Positions 33,786-42,405 of a stretch of 64,000 nucleotides of DNA are shown here, one piece after another. The stretch comes from Williamsia sp. DF01-3 (lineage in GTDB: Bacteria; Actinomycetota; Actinomycetes; Mycobacteriales; Mycobacteriaceae), in the NCBI RefSeq assembly GCF_023051145.1, contig NZ_JALKFS010000005.1:1178001-1242000 (forward strand), read 5' to 3'. The notes beneath the pieces are model-generated. The model saw nothing but the letters and a program-made list of their open reading frames with translations. It was not told where the DNA came from and searched no databases. Position numbers and translations under genes: made by a program. Positions within the stretch are counted from its first letter, which is position 1. The number at the start of each line of letters is the position of its first letter.

Positions 33786-34310
33786 GTGTCCGATATCGAT
33801 CAGTTGATTGCCGAGAATATCAAGAAGTCTGTGGCTGAGATCCCGCATCCGTCGTTGCCGAAGGGCAGCAACATTTATGGGGGGACGAAGTTGTTCCCGG
33901 ATTATCAGGCTGAGGGTGGGGAGTCGTATTTCACGTTGGTTCATGGGATTGCTCATGAGTCGTCGGTGAGTTTTGTGGCGGTGTTGCAGGCGACGCGGGC
34001 GTTGCGTAAGGGGTTTGAGTCGGCGTTGTATTTTTATGGTCCGGGTGCGATCAATTGCCTGGCCACGCGTGGTTTTCCGACGACGGGTGATTCGGGTTTT
34101 CCGGGGGAGCAGAACATCAATGATTCGTTGGGGACGTTCATCGGTGAGGGTGGGACGGTGTATTGCTGTCGGTTCGGGTTGGCGTTGCATGGTGGTCGTG
34201 AGGAGGATTTGATCGAGGGTGTGATTCCGGCTCATCCGTTGGATGTGCAGGATGCGTTGATTCATTACGCCCGTAAGGGTGCCATCATCAACTCCACCTA
34301 CATGGTCTGA
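33786..34310 (+). CDS. MSMEG_0572/Sll0783-family nitrogen-starvation protein
   Basis: The 174-residue soluble protein is the first gene of Nit1C-type clusters (motifs GSNIYGGTKLFPDY, GPGAINCLATRGFPTTGDSGFPGEQN, AHPLDVQDALIHYARKGAIINSTYMV). Its biochemical role is not known. In published clusters it is needed for growth on cyanide/nitriles or is induced by nitrogen limitation. A strong AGGAGG precedes GTG 33786. Codon use is odd: between about 33831 and 34266 third positions are mostly G or T, unlike the C-ending codons of all neighbours, and it reverts at both ends. Confidence 0.88.
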   Translation: MSDIDQLIAENIKKSVAEIPHPSLPKGSNIYGGTKLFPDYQAEGGESYFTLVHGIAHESSVSFVAVLQATRALRKGFESALYFYGPGAINCLATRGFPTTGDSGFPGEQNINDSLGTFIGEGGTVYCCRFGLALHGGREEDLIEGVIPAHPLDVQDALIHYARKGAIINSTYMV

Positions 34311-34321
34311 GGGCACTCCAT

Positions 34322-35491
34322 ATGCCGGATTCGGAGACGGAGCGCAGCGGAGCTCGACCGGAATCTCAGACGGAGCGCAGCGGAGCTCGACCGGAATCTC
34401 AGACGGAGCGCAGCGGAGCTCGACCGGGATCAGCGTTGTCGGCACGCGTGGATCTTGCGTTGCTCGGAGTCCGGGGTTCATTGCCGGTCAGGCGTTCGGC
34501 TGGTGCGGGTCCCAGCGACGACGGTCATCTCGTCATCAACGGGATCAACGCAGCGATTCCGCGGAACCCGTTGAGCCCGTACGTCCTCGAGGGTGACCAA
34601 ATCCTTCTGGATGGTTCGTCCGAAAACCTGGGACTGGATGTGTCGGCCATCGATCGTCCGGCGTTCTACGACCTCCGCACCGACTCGGGCACGGAGTACG
34701 AGAAGATCGCCAAACTGCATGGCCGGGACGTCCTCGCGAGCACGGTCATGCAGACATGCATCCGCTACGACCCGGCGCAGCGGTGTCGCTTCTGCACCAT
34801 CGAGGAATCACTGCGTGCGGGAGCAACCGTGGCCGTGAAGAAGCCGGCTGAACTCGCCGAGGTCGCCGAAGCGGCGGTGCGCCTGGACGGGGTGAAGCAG
34901 ATGGTGATGACCACCGGTACGTCTGCGGCCGGAGACCGTGGTGCCAAGCACCTGGCACGGTGTGTGCGAGCGGTCAAAGCGGTTGTCCCACAACTACCCA
35001 TCCAGGTGCAGTGCGAACCTCCGGGCGACCTGGCGACGCTCACGGAACTGCGTGAGGCAGGCGCGGAGTCGATCGGCATCCACATCGAGTCCCTCGACGA
35101 CGACGTCCGCGCCCGATGGATGCCGGGCAAGGCCACGGTGTCCATCGGCGAGTACCGGGCCGCATGGGCCGAGGCGGTGCGGGTGTTCGGCCGAAATCAG
35201 GTGTCCACGTACCTCCTCATCGGACTGGGTGAAGATCCCGACGAGCTGGTCGACGGTGCACGCGAATTGGTCGAGATGGGCGTGTATCCCTTTGTGGTGC
35301 CGTTCCGTCCACACCCGGGTTCACTTGCGGTCGATGTGGACTTCGCGCGCGCTCCGCGGGCGGATGTGGTCGAGGCCGTCACCCGGCGGGTTGCGAAGGA
35401 ACTGGCGGCTGCCGGCATGGCAGGTTCGGACCAGAAGGCGGGCTGTGCGGCCTGTGGCGCCTGCAGTGTTCTACAGAATGTGGGTGGTTGA
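34322..35491 (+). CDS. MSMEG_0568-family radical SAM protein
   Basis: The 389-residue product is biotin-synthase-like in its barrel but its cysteine signature is spaced C-x8-C-x2-C (TCIRYDPAQRCRFCTIEE, about residue 143), and a C-terminal Cys cluster (AGCAACGACS) may bind a second Fe-S cluster. It is the radical SAM member of Nit1C clusters. The first 35 codons are a triplicated 33-bp repeat that homologues lack; family similarity begins near VDLALLGVRGSLPV, so GTG 34448 is an alternative start. ATG 34322 has a modest GAGGG upstream. The stop overlaps the next gene. Confidence 0.85.
   Translation: MPDSETERSGARPESQTERSGARPESQTERSGARPGSALSARVDLALLGVRGSLPVRRSAGAGPSDDGHLVINGINAAIPRNPLSPYVLEGDQILLDGSSENLGLDVSAIDRPAFYDLRTDSGTEYEKIAKLHGRDVLASTVMQTCIRYDPAQRCRFCTIEESLRAGATVAVKKPAELAEVAEAAVRLDGVKQMVMTTGTSAAGDRGAKHLARCVRAVKAVVPQLPIQVQCEPPGDLATLTELREAGAESIGIHIESLDDDVRARWMPGKATVSIGEYRAAWAEAVRVFGRNQVSTYLLIGLGEDPDELVDGARELVEMGVYPFVVPFRPHPGSLAVDVDFARAPRADVVEAVTRRVAKELAAAGMAGSDQKAGCAACGACSVLQNVGG
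34336..34428 (+). repeat. 33-bp tandem repeat, 2.8 copies
   Basis: Units at 34336-34368, 34369-34401 and 34402-34428 (last one incomplete) begin GACGGAGCGCAGCGGAGCTC and are identical to within a base. If translated they give an 11-residue repeat, TERSGARPESQ. The CGGAGCGCAGCGGAG motif is palindrome-like and resembles intergenic repeats of Gordonia/Rhodococcus, so this may be an intergenic repeat recruited into the gene. Confidence 0.8.
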
Positions 35492-36904
35492 CGATGCGTA
35501 CCGAAGCGAGGGATCTGTCTATTCTGACCGGTCCGCGGCGCGTCACCGCCCCCGGTGGGTTCATCATCCAACATGCCGACACGGCAGCACAATTGGCGTC
35601 GTACCGGGCTTTGCGTCACGACGCGTTCGTGCGTACGCAAGAACTCTTCACCCATACCGATCGCGATGACCTCGACGACGATCCGCGCACGGTGGTGTTG
35701 TGTGCGGTGGCCGACGACGGCACAGTGCTCGGCGGCGTGCGTTTGGCCCCGGCCACCGGCGAGGACATCGGCTGGTGGACGGGAAGCAGGCTGGTGGTAC
35801 TTCCCACCGATCAGGCACGCGGGGTCGGGCCTGCGCTGGTACGCGCGGCGTGCGCCTACGCGGAGAATGCAGGCGTACTGCGGTTCGATGCGTCGGTGCA
35901 GGTGCGCTACCGCTCGATGTTCGTCTCTCTCGGGTGGGAGCACACCGGGGAGGTGGACGTCGCGGGTACCGCGCATGCGGCAATGCGCTGGCCGATCAAC
36001 AAGATCGAGCGCCTGGTGGCCGGGACGAAGGCGATGCTCGCCGACGTGCTGGCGCCGTTGTCGGGTCATGCTTCCGGGCTGGGCCCCGCAGGCTTCCGAG
36101 GAGATGACGGCAGCCCTGTGCCCGGCACCGACATGATTGCCGCATGCGACGCCATCATCCCGTCGATGGTGGAGCGAGACCCCGAATGGGCCGGCTGGTG
36201 CGCAGTTCTCGTCAATCTCAATGATCTGTCGGCGATGGGTGCCACGCCCGTCGGATTGCTCGATGCGGTGGGGGCGCCGACCCGCTCGCAGCTGACGCGC
36301 ATCATCCGGGGAATGGCGAAAGCCGCCGAGGCGTGGAATGTCCCGGTACTCGGTGGTCACACGCAGTCAGGGGTGCCGGCGTCATTGTCGGTGACCGCTC
36401 TGGGTCGGACCGGCTCGCCGGTGCCGGCCCGGCGGCGGGAGGGTGGGACACGCCCTACGTCTCACCACCGATGTGGGTGGCGGATGGCGCCGTGGTTACG
36501 CAGGGCAGCAATGGGATTCGACGTCAGTCCGTCGGCCGGACGAACTCGAGCGGATGGGCACCTTCGTCCGGCGAGCCGCGCCGGCCGCGGCCAAGGACGT
36601 CAGTATGGCGGGTCTGGTCGGCACCACGGGAATGCTCGCCGAGGCCAGCGGCACGGGAGCGATACTCGACGTCGCCGCCATACCGCGGCCGGCAGGTGTC
36701 ACGGTGGGGGAATGGGTCACCGCGTTCCCCGGCTTCGCGATGATCACCGCCGATGATCCGGGTCGGTCGATACCCGATGCCGGACCGGCGATCTCGGCGA
36801 CGTGTGGTCGATTGACCGACACCCCAGGTGTCGGGTTGCGCTGGCCGGACGGTGCCGTGACGAGCGCCGTACACAGCACTGTGACCGGGTTGGGAGCAGC
36901 ATGA
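35488..36904 (+). pseudogene. MSMEG_0567-type GNAT plus AIR-synthase-like fusion, frameshifted
   Basis: The N-terminal domain (about residues 25-180) is a GNAT acetyltransferase (RLVVLPTDQARGVGPALVRAA). The C-terminal domain is related to AIR synthase/selenide-dikinase-like ATP-binding proteins (EWAGWCAVLVNLNDLSAMGATPVGLLDA). Homology moves to another frame near 36428: GSPVPA in the first frame continues as GGGRVGHALRLTTDVGG. One extra C in the CCC at 36428-36430 explains it. With it removed the product would be about 471 residues. The function in nitrogen-starvation clusters is unknown. Both halves look otherwise intact. Confidence 0.82.
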
Positions 36905-36948
36905 GTCAGAGTACGAACCACCGACACATCGAGCCGAGGTCCTGACCC

Positions 36949-37260
36949 ATGCCTGAGATGACCTTCACCGTGCGCTGGCCGAACGGAACCGAACAGCAGT
37001 GCTATTCGCCGTCCTTGGTGATGCACGACCACCTCGAGGTGGGTGGGCGTTACCCCATACCGGAGTTCGTCAGCCTCACCACACGTGCCCTCACCGAGGC
37101 GAGTGACCGGGTACGTGCGAAGTTCGGGTTCGCATGCACGTCGGCTGCCGCGCAGATGTCGGAGATCCGAGCGGTGTCGCGCCGGATGCCCGAAGGTGCC
37201 GTCGAGGTGCTCGCGATGACCGGTGCTGATCTCATCGAGCCCAAGAGCGCCGGCCGATGA
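36949..37260 (+). CDS. MSMEG_0570-family nitrogen-starvation protein
   Basis: This 103-residue soluble protein of the Nit1C clusters has the conserved segments RWPNGTEQQCYSPSLVM and YPIPEFVSLTTRALTEASDRVRAKFGFACTSA. The biochemical role is unknown. It lies in the same orientation 44 bases past the fusion gene. Confidence 0.85.
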   Translation: MPEMTFTVRWPNGTEQQCYSPSLVMHDHLEVGGRYPIPEFVSLTTRALTEASDRVRAKFGFACTSAAAQMSEIRAVSRRMPEGAVEVLAMTGADLIEPKSAGR

Positions 37261-37310
37261 CTTCGCCGAGCATTGCGCCCACATCTGCCGCGGTTCACTA
37301 GTCTTCTCCC

Positions 37311-38147
37311 ATGCCACCCATTCGTGTTGCCGCACTGGCAGCCCACTTCGGTCGGGACGTCGAACGTGCGGTGAGCAAGATCGTCGGCATCATCGAAGCG
37401 GCCTCTCGAGACAACGTCGATCTGCTTGTGCTGCCCGACGCGTCACTCGGCGGCTACATCGGTGACCTCCGGGCGCCGGATGTGGATCACCTCCCTCCTG
37501 CGGTGGCCATCGATGGACCGGAGATGGCTCGAATCGCTGAGGCCGCAGGACCGATGACGGTGTGCGTCGGATACACCGAAGACGTTGACGGCCAACGCTA
37601 CAACGCGGCCGCGTGCTTGTCCGGCGCCGGCGTACTCGGTGTGCACCGCAAAGTTCATCAGCCTGCGGGTGAATCGCTGGCCTACTCCGCAGGCGATCAC
37701 TTCGGCGCGTTCGACACCCCCGTCGGCCGAATCGGGATGCTGATCGACTACGACAAGACGTTTCCCGAGGCCGCGCGCACCTTGGTGCTCGACGGCGCCC
37801 GGATCATCGCCGCGCTGTCGGCCTGGCCCGCCAGCGTGACCGACCGTGCCTCACGGCTTCCCAACGACCGGCAATCTCGTCTGTTCGATCTGTACGACGC
37901 AGCGCGCGCCGCCGAGAACCAGGTGGTGCTGGTCTCGTCGAATCAAACGGGAGTGATGGGTAAGTTGAGGTTCCTCGGCCAGGCCAAGGTTGTCGGCCCC
38001 GGCGGGGAAGTGCTCGCCAAGACGTGGGCGAAAGGCGGAATGGCGGTGTGCGACATCGACATCGATGCGGAGGTCGACCGGGCGCGCCGCGTGCTTCATC
38101 ATCTCCGGGAACGTCGGGTCGACACCTACTGGCGGGACGAGTCGTGA
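37311..38147 (+). CDS. Nitrilase-superfamily protein lacking catalytic Cys
   Basis: The 278-residue product has the nitrilase (C-N hydrolase) fold, but the Glu-Lys-Cys triad is altered. The usual Glu of LPE is Asp43 (LLVLPDASLGGY), the Lys is kept (Lys114, HRKVHQPAGE), and the nucleophile position in the G-x3-C-Y-D segment is Asp146 (GMLIDYDKTFPE). The codon is GAC, two changes away from TGC, so this is not a single read error. It is therefore unlikely to hydrolyse nitriles or amides by the normal mechanism; it may bind ligand or act as a partner. It sits in the Nit1C cluster and its stop overlaps the glycosyltransferase start. Confidence 0.85.
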   Translation: MPPIRVAALAAHFGRDVERAVSKIVGIIEAASRDNVDLLVLPDASLGGYIGDLRAPDVDHLPPAVAIDGPEMARIAEAAGPMTVCVGYTEDVDGQRYNAAACLSGAGVLGVHRKVHQPAGESLAYSAGDHFGAFDTPVGRIGMLIDYDKTFPEAARTLVLDGARIIAALSAWPASVTDRASRLPNDRQSRLFDLYDAARAAENQVVLVSSNQTGVMGKLRFLGQAKVVGPGGEVLAKTWAKGGMAVCDIDIDAEVDRARRVLHHLRERRVDTYWRDES

Positions 38148-39265
38148 CGGCGGCACGGGCCGACGAGCGACCGCCGAGAATCTCCCTCGTGACCTACTCG
38201 ACCAAGCCTCGCGGTGGTGTTGTGCACACCCTCAATCTCGCGGAGGCACTGGCGCATGCGGGCGCGGAGGTCACGGTCTGGTCATTGGCCAGGGGAGGCG
38301 ATCCAGGGTTCTTCCGACCGGTGGATCCGGCTGTCACGGTTCGCCTGGCCCGCTTCACCGATCGCGACGGCGATACCGTGACCGACCGGATCGTGCGGTC
38401 GATCGAGGTGCTGCGGGCCGAATTCGACCGTGACGCAGCCGATATCGTGCACGCGCAGGACTGCATCAGCGCGAACGCGGTCGGTCGCTGTATCCGCACC
38501 ATTCACCATCTCGACCAGTTCACCACCCCGGTTCTCGCGGCATGCCACGAAAAGGCGATCGTCGAACCCTATGCGCGGATCTGTGTGTCGGCAGCGGTTG
38601 CACAGGAGGTTCACGAAGGTTGGGGATACCAGCCGGTTGTCATCCCGAACGGGGTTCAGTCCGCCCGGTTCGCGGCGGCCGCGAGTGACTCGTCCGAAGC
38701 CGTGGCCGGGCGCGCCCGCTGGCGATCGCGGCTGGGCCGGTACGTGCTCGCGGTCGGGGGCATCGAGCCGCGCAAGGGCAGCATCGATCTCCTTGACGCC
38801 CATGCGCTGATGGTTCGCGAGCACCCCGATCTGAAACTCGTGTTCGCCGGCGGAGAGACCCTGTTCGACTACCGGGGTTACCGGGCGGAGTTCGACCAGC
38901 GGATGGCGGACCTGGGCACCTCGCCGATCGTGCTCGGCCCTGTCGACGACAACGAGTTGCCCGCACTGGTGGCCGAGGCGTCGGTCTTCGCCTTCCCATC
39001 CACCAAGGAAGGGTTCGGGCTGGCGGCGATGGAAGCGCTCGCGGCCGGGACCCCGGTGGTCACACGCGACCTACCCGTGCTTCACGAAGTGTTCGGCGAC
39101 ACGGTTCGCTACGCCGCTACCCCTGCCGACCTGGCATCGGAGCTGGGCGCCGCGCTCACACCCGACCGGAGCCGCGTGGCCCGTGGCCGCACCCTTGCGG
39201 ACGGCTTGACCTGGGCGCATGCGGCCAGACAACACCTCGAGTTCTATCGGCAACACGTCGGCTGA
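38144..39265 (+). CDS. MSMEG_0565-family glycosyltransferase (GT4-like)
   Basis: The 373-residue product has a GT-B fold: N-terminal RISLVTYSTKPRGGVVHTLNLAEAL, and the C-terminal donor-binding domain with LAVGGIEPRKGSIDLLDA and FPSTKEGFGLAAMEALAAGTPVV (E-x7-E signature). It is a known companion of the cluster in mycobacteria. GTG 38144 overlaps the nitrilase-like gene stop (GTGA), supporting translational coupling. The acceptor is unknown. Confidence 0.88.
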   Translation: MTAARADERPPRISLVTYSTKPRGGVVHTLNLAEALAHAGAEVTVWSLARGGDPGFFRPVDPAVTVRLARFTDRDGDTVTDRIVRSIEVLRAEFDRDAADIVHAQDCISANAVGRCIRTIHHLDQFTTPVLAACHEKAIVEPYARICVSAAVAQEVHEGWGYQPVVIPNGVQSARFAAAASDSSEAVAGRARWRSRLGRYVLAVGGIEPRKGSIDLLDAHALMVREHPDLKLVFAGGETLFDYRGYRAEFDQRMADLGTSPIVLGPVDDNELPALVAEASVFAFPSTKEGFGLAAMEALAAGTPVVTRDLPVLHEVFGDTVRYAATPADLASELGAALTPDRSRVARGRTLADGLTWAHAARQHLEFYRQHVG

Positions 39266-39312
39266 CCGTCGACCACGCGGGGCCGTTCTGCGGGGATCGG
39301 TGCCGGCCCGGG

Positions 39313-39639
39313 TCAGCGCCCGCCGAAGGAGAACCGACGTCGTCGGCGACTCCTCGGTGAGTCGGGAACGGTCATGGATTGGAAGTAGTCGACCATCGCG
39401 ACCAGTGCCCGGCGTTCCTCGGCGTCGTTGTGGGTAGGCCCTTCGCCGACAGTGATCGCGACCGGCGTGCCGCGATGGATGTCGAGCTCGTCCCAGCACA
39501 GGGCCAGACAATTCGCATTCACCCGGCGGCGATCGACCACCAGCATGATCTTGGTGTCGAACTCCGAGGTCTTCCAGGAGATCTTCTCAGCAGCGTCGAA
39601 TGTCAGCGTCCCGGCTGATTCGAAGTCCTGTAGATACAT
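39313..39639 (-). CDS. Small hypothetical protein
   Basis: The 108-residue product (MYLQDFESAGTLTFDAAEKI start) has a beta-strand-rich N-terminal half and a helical segment, and ends with an Arg-rich tail (SPRSRRRRRFSFGGR) that could contact nucleic acid or membrane lipids. No family is recognised. A perfect 20-base palindrome lies just upstream of the start. Confidence 0.5.
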   Translation of the reverse strand: MYLQDFESAGTLTFDAAEKISWKTSEFDTKIMLVVDRRRVNANCLALCWDELDIHRGTPVAITVGEGPTHNDAEERRALVAMVDYFQSMTVPDSPRSRRRRRFSFGGR

Positions 39640-39661
39640 CGGGCACTTTCCGTGGCTGGCA

Positions 39662-39681
39662 GTTACCCCATCGAGGGTAAC
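39662..39681. promoter_or_regulatory. Perfect palindrome upstream of the hypothetical gene
   Basis: GTTACCC-CATCGA-GGGTAAC lies 23 bases before the ATG of the minus-strand gene and downstream of the GNAT gene stop (39691). It could be an operator or a terminator stem of the GNAT transcript. Confidence 0.55.
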
Positions 39682-39690
39682 CACCGGCGG

Positions 39691-40137
39691 TCACAGTGTC
39701 CGGGAAAAGTAGACCCTCTCGAACCCGTCCACGGTGGCGCGGTGGGTCTCCCGGAAACCCCGCCGCGGGTAGTACTGCAGGTTCTCGGTCATTGCCACGT
39801 TCGTGTGGAGCCGCAATTCACCGAGTCCACACGAGTGCGCGTGGTCGGCGGCGAACTCCAGCAGCTGTGAACCGACACCCAGTCCGCGGGCCGACGGCGA
39901 GACGGCCAGGTTGTCGAGCAGCAGATGGTCGCCCTCATCTGTCAACGCGATGGTGCCGACGGCATCACCATCACGGTCGGCCACCCACACCGACCCAGAT
40001 GCGATCAACGACGTGCAGTCGGTCGACATGGGCCCGGGTCGTGCGCCGATCCGCTCGATGTAGGGCTCGAAGGACACCGCGATCAATTGCGTCAACACGT
40101 CGGTATCGTCGGGCCGGGCCGGACGGATCATCGTCAT
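39691..40137 (-). CDS. GNAT-family N-acetyltransferase
   Basis: The 148-residue product is a compact GNAT enzyme: IRPARPDDTDVLTQLI at the start, LLLDNLAVSPSARGLGVGSQLLEFA for the acetyl-CoA loop, and YPRRGFRETHR near the end. The substrate is unknown. The start at 40137 (MTMIRPA) is preferred; an upstream in-frame ATG adds an unrelated Cys-rich tail. ATG 40131 is also possible. Confidence 0.85.
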   Translation of the reverse strand: MTMIRPARPDDTDVLTQLIAVSFEPYIERIGARPGPMSTDCTSLIASGSVWVADRDGDAVGTIALTDEGDHLLLDNLAVSPSARGLGVGSQLLEFAADHAHSCGLGELRLHTNVAMTENLQYYPRRGFRETHRATVDGFERVYFSRTL

Positions 40138-40347
40138 GAGAACAGTGTGCCAACACCGGAAGGGCCGGAAAAGCAGTTGCGTCGCTCGCCTACATCCCGC
40201 ACACTCGATCACGTTCTGTTCCCGGCAGTGAGGAATGCAGTGAAGACAGTCGACGGCCCCGCGTCCTAGCGCGCCGACCTGTCTCGACCGCTGCTATCAA
40301 GCGGTCATCGAGTTGGTGCGTCTCCACCACTCACCCTTGGGAGCCAC

Positions 40348-41946
40348 ATGCGCCCGAACACCGAATCAGCCATTGTCCTACGTGAGATCTCTTTCGACTG
40401 GCCCGACGGCACGCCCGCCCTCTCCGACGTCACGGCGACCTTCGGGCATGGCCGCACCGGACTCATCGGTGCCAACGGCAGCGGCAAGTCGACGTTGCTC
40501 GGGCTCATCGCCGGGCAGATGACACCCACGTCGGGATCAATCGACGTGGTCGGCGAAACCTCCTATCTGCCACAGACTCTGACACTGCAGGTGCGCAGTA
40601 CGGTCGCCGATCTGCTGGGCATCGGTGCCCGGGTCGATGCACTCAGGGCGATCGAGGCCGGAGACACCTCCCCTGAACTCTTCGACGTCGTGGGCGATGC
40701 CTGGGACATCGACACCCGTGCCGAACATGCGCTGCGCCAAGCGGGCCTGCAAGGCATCGAACTGGGCCGCGAGGTGGGCACGTTGTCGGGCGGTGAGTCG
40801 ATGCTCGTTGCCATCGCCGGTTTGTGGTTGGCGGCTGCACCCATCACTTTGTTGGACGAGCCGACCAACAACCTCGACCGTGATGCCCGCCGGCGTTTAT
40901 ACGACATGGCGCGCGCCTGGCCCGGCACGTTGTTGGTGGTCTCGCACGACCCGGCGTTGCTCGAGCTGATGGACACCACCGCTGAGCTGCGGGAGAACCG
41001 GATCACCCTTTTCGGCGGCCCGCTCAGTGAGTACCGCGAATACGTCCGACATCGACAGGAGGCGGCCCACCGGGATCTGCGGGTGGCCGAACAGAAGCTG
41101 AGAACCGAACAGCGACAACGGGTCGAAGCCGAAATCAAACTCGCCCGCCGGGCGCGGTCCGGCCGGAAAGACGCCACAGATGGGAACCTGCCGAAGATAT
41201 TGTTGGGCAAACGCAAACGCGCTGCCGAGAACACCGCCGGCCGGGTTCGGACACAGGCCGCCGACAAGGTGCGCGAAGCCCGCGAAGCCATTGACGCGGC
41301 GAATGAGTCCATCCGCGATGATCGCCATATCCGCATCGAACTGCCTGATCCGGATGTGCCCGCCGGCCGGCGCCTGGCCGAGATCCGTTCGGCTACAGAG
41401 ACTACTGTCATCCAAGGTCCTGAACGTGTAGCCATCACCGGGCCCAACGGCGCGGGCAAGACAACGCTGCTGCGGACGTTGTGGGGAGTCGAACCGGCCG
41501 TCGGCGATGCGCACATGGTGGCTCACACGGATCGGATCGGCTACCTGGCACAGCGTCTGGACGACCTCGACCCGTCCGAGAGCGTCCTCGACACGGTCAG
41601 CGCCGCCGTCCCGGGCGCCGATCCGGAAACGATCCGCGGGCGCCTCGCCCAATTCCTCCTCCGCGGGGACGCGGTGGAACGGCTGATCGGCGACCTGTCC
41701 GGGGGCGAGCGCTTCCGGGTTGCCCTGGCGCGGTTGTTCCTTGCGTCACCACCCATTCAATTGCTGGTGATGGACGAGCCGACCAACAATCTCGACATGG
41801 ACAGCGTCGACCAGCTCGTCGAGGCGCTGTCGGGCTTTCGCGGGGGATTGCTCGTGGTCAGTCACGATGAGGATTTCCTGTCCCGGCTCGGGGTCACCCG
41901 GTCGTTGTCGTTGCGTTCGGGCGACGTCATCGAGGTCGGGGTGTGA
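40348..41946 (+). CDS. ABC-F family ATP-binding protein
   Basis: The 532-residue protein has two ABC domains and no membrane spans. Domain 1: Walker A GANGSGKSTLL, signature LSGGESMLVA, Walker B ITLLDEPTNNLDRDA. The linker (about 230-330) is highly charged and helical. Domain 2: GPNGAGKTTLLRTL, LSGGERFRVALARL, LLVMDEPTNNLDMDS. ABC-F proteins act on the ribosome, either as translation factors or antibiotic-protection proteins. Which type this is cannot be told by eye. A leader of about 120 bases lies upstream, but no clear attenuator was found. Confidence 0.88.
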   Translation: MRPNTESAIVLREISFDWPDGTPALSDVTATFGHGRTGLIGANGSGKSTLLGLIAGQMTPTSGSIDVVGETSYLPQTLTLQVRSTVADLLGIGARVDALRAIEAGDTSPELFDVVGDAWDIDTRAEHALRQAGLQGIELGREVGTLSGGESMLVAIAGLWLAAAPITLLDEPTNNLDRDARRRLYDMARAWPGTLLVVSHDPALLELMDTTAELRENRITLFGGPLSEYREYVRHRQEAAHRDLRVAEQKLRTEQRQRVEAEIKLARRARSGRKDATDGNLPKILLGKRKRAAENTAGRVRTQAADKVREAREAIDAANESIRDDRHIRIELPDPDVPAGRRLAEIRSATETTVIQGPERVAITGPNGAGKTTLLRTLWGVEPAVGDAHMVAHTDRIGYLAQRLDDLDPSESVLDTVSAAVPGADPETIRGRLAQFLLRGDAVERLIGDLSGGERFRVALARLFLASPPIQLLVMDEPTNNLDMDSVDQLVEALSGFRGGLLVVSHDEDFLSRLGVTRSLSLRSGDVIEVGV

Positions 41947-41952
41947 CCGGTC

Positions 41953-41984
41953 CTGGGCACGACGCCAAAGGGGTGTGGATCAGG
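41953..41984 (+). repeat. 32-bp direct repeat, left copy
   Basis: CTGGGCACGACGCCA-a-AGGGGTGTGGATCAGG occurs here and again at 51191-51222 with one mismatch. This copy is six bases past the stop of the ABC-F gene, exactly where core gene content gives way to small accessory genes. Confidence 0.8.
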
Positions 41985-42009
41985 CGAGCTACTGCCGGTA
42001 CGCCCGAGG

Positions 42010-42405
42010 TCAGGTCCGCGGCGCCGGTTTGAGACTCACAGCGAGACGTTCAGGATCGGCCAAGTCGGGAACCCACTCGGTTCCTTCGTAGTCAAAGACG
42101 ATGTCGATCGTGGCGGTTTCGCGATCGATTGTCACCAGACACTTCTTCCAGGGCAATGCGTCCGGCAGGCGCATGGCCTGTTGCAGCTTGTGTGCGGTCT
42201 CCAACGGTTCTATGCCGTCGGGGCTCGCGGCCTCCCAGTCCCCGGCCGAGTACACGTAGCCGAACATCTGCTTGCGGCGATCGAGGTTGATTACAAGCGC
42301 AAGCTGATCCCACGGTTCGGATCGGTAGAACTGATCACCCACGATGTCGTTCCCCAGTTGATGGACGAGGGCGTCGGCGGCGTCGGAACCAAAAGATCGG
42401 GCCAT
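42010..42405 (-). CDS. Small hypothetical protein, possibly immunity-like
   Basis: The 131-residue product has alternating helix/strand pattern with acidic and aromatic residues (DLADPERLAVSLKP end, ATIDIVFDYEGTEWVPD near the C-terminus). The style resembles YezG/DUF600-type immunity proteins, but I cannot confirm it. MARSFGS at 42405 is the chosen start; five extra codons upstream are open. No partner toxin is visible. Confidence 0.5.
   Translation of the reverse strand: MARSFGSDAADALVHQLGNDIVGDQFYRSEPWDQLALVINLDRRKQMFGYVYSAGDWEAASPDGIEPLETAHKLQQAMRLPDALPWKKCLVTIDRETATIDIVFDYEGTEWVPDLADPERLAVSLKPAPRT

Noticed and set aside
33663-34481. A 272-residue minus-strand reading over the MSMEG_0572-type gene
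   Set aside because: Shadow created by the G/T-ending codons and the tandem repeat; no ribosome site and no family.
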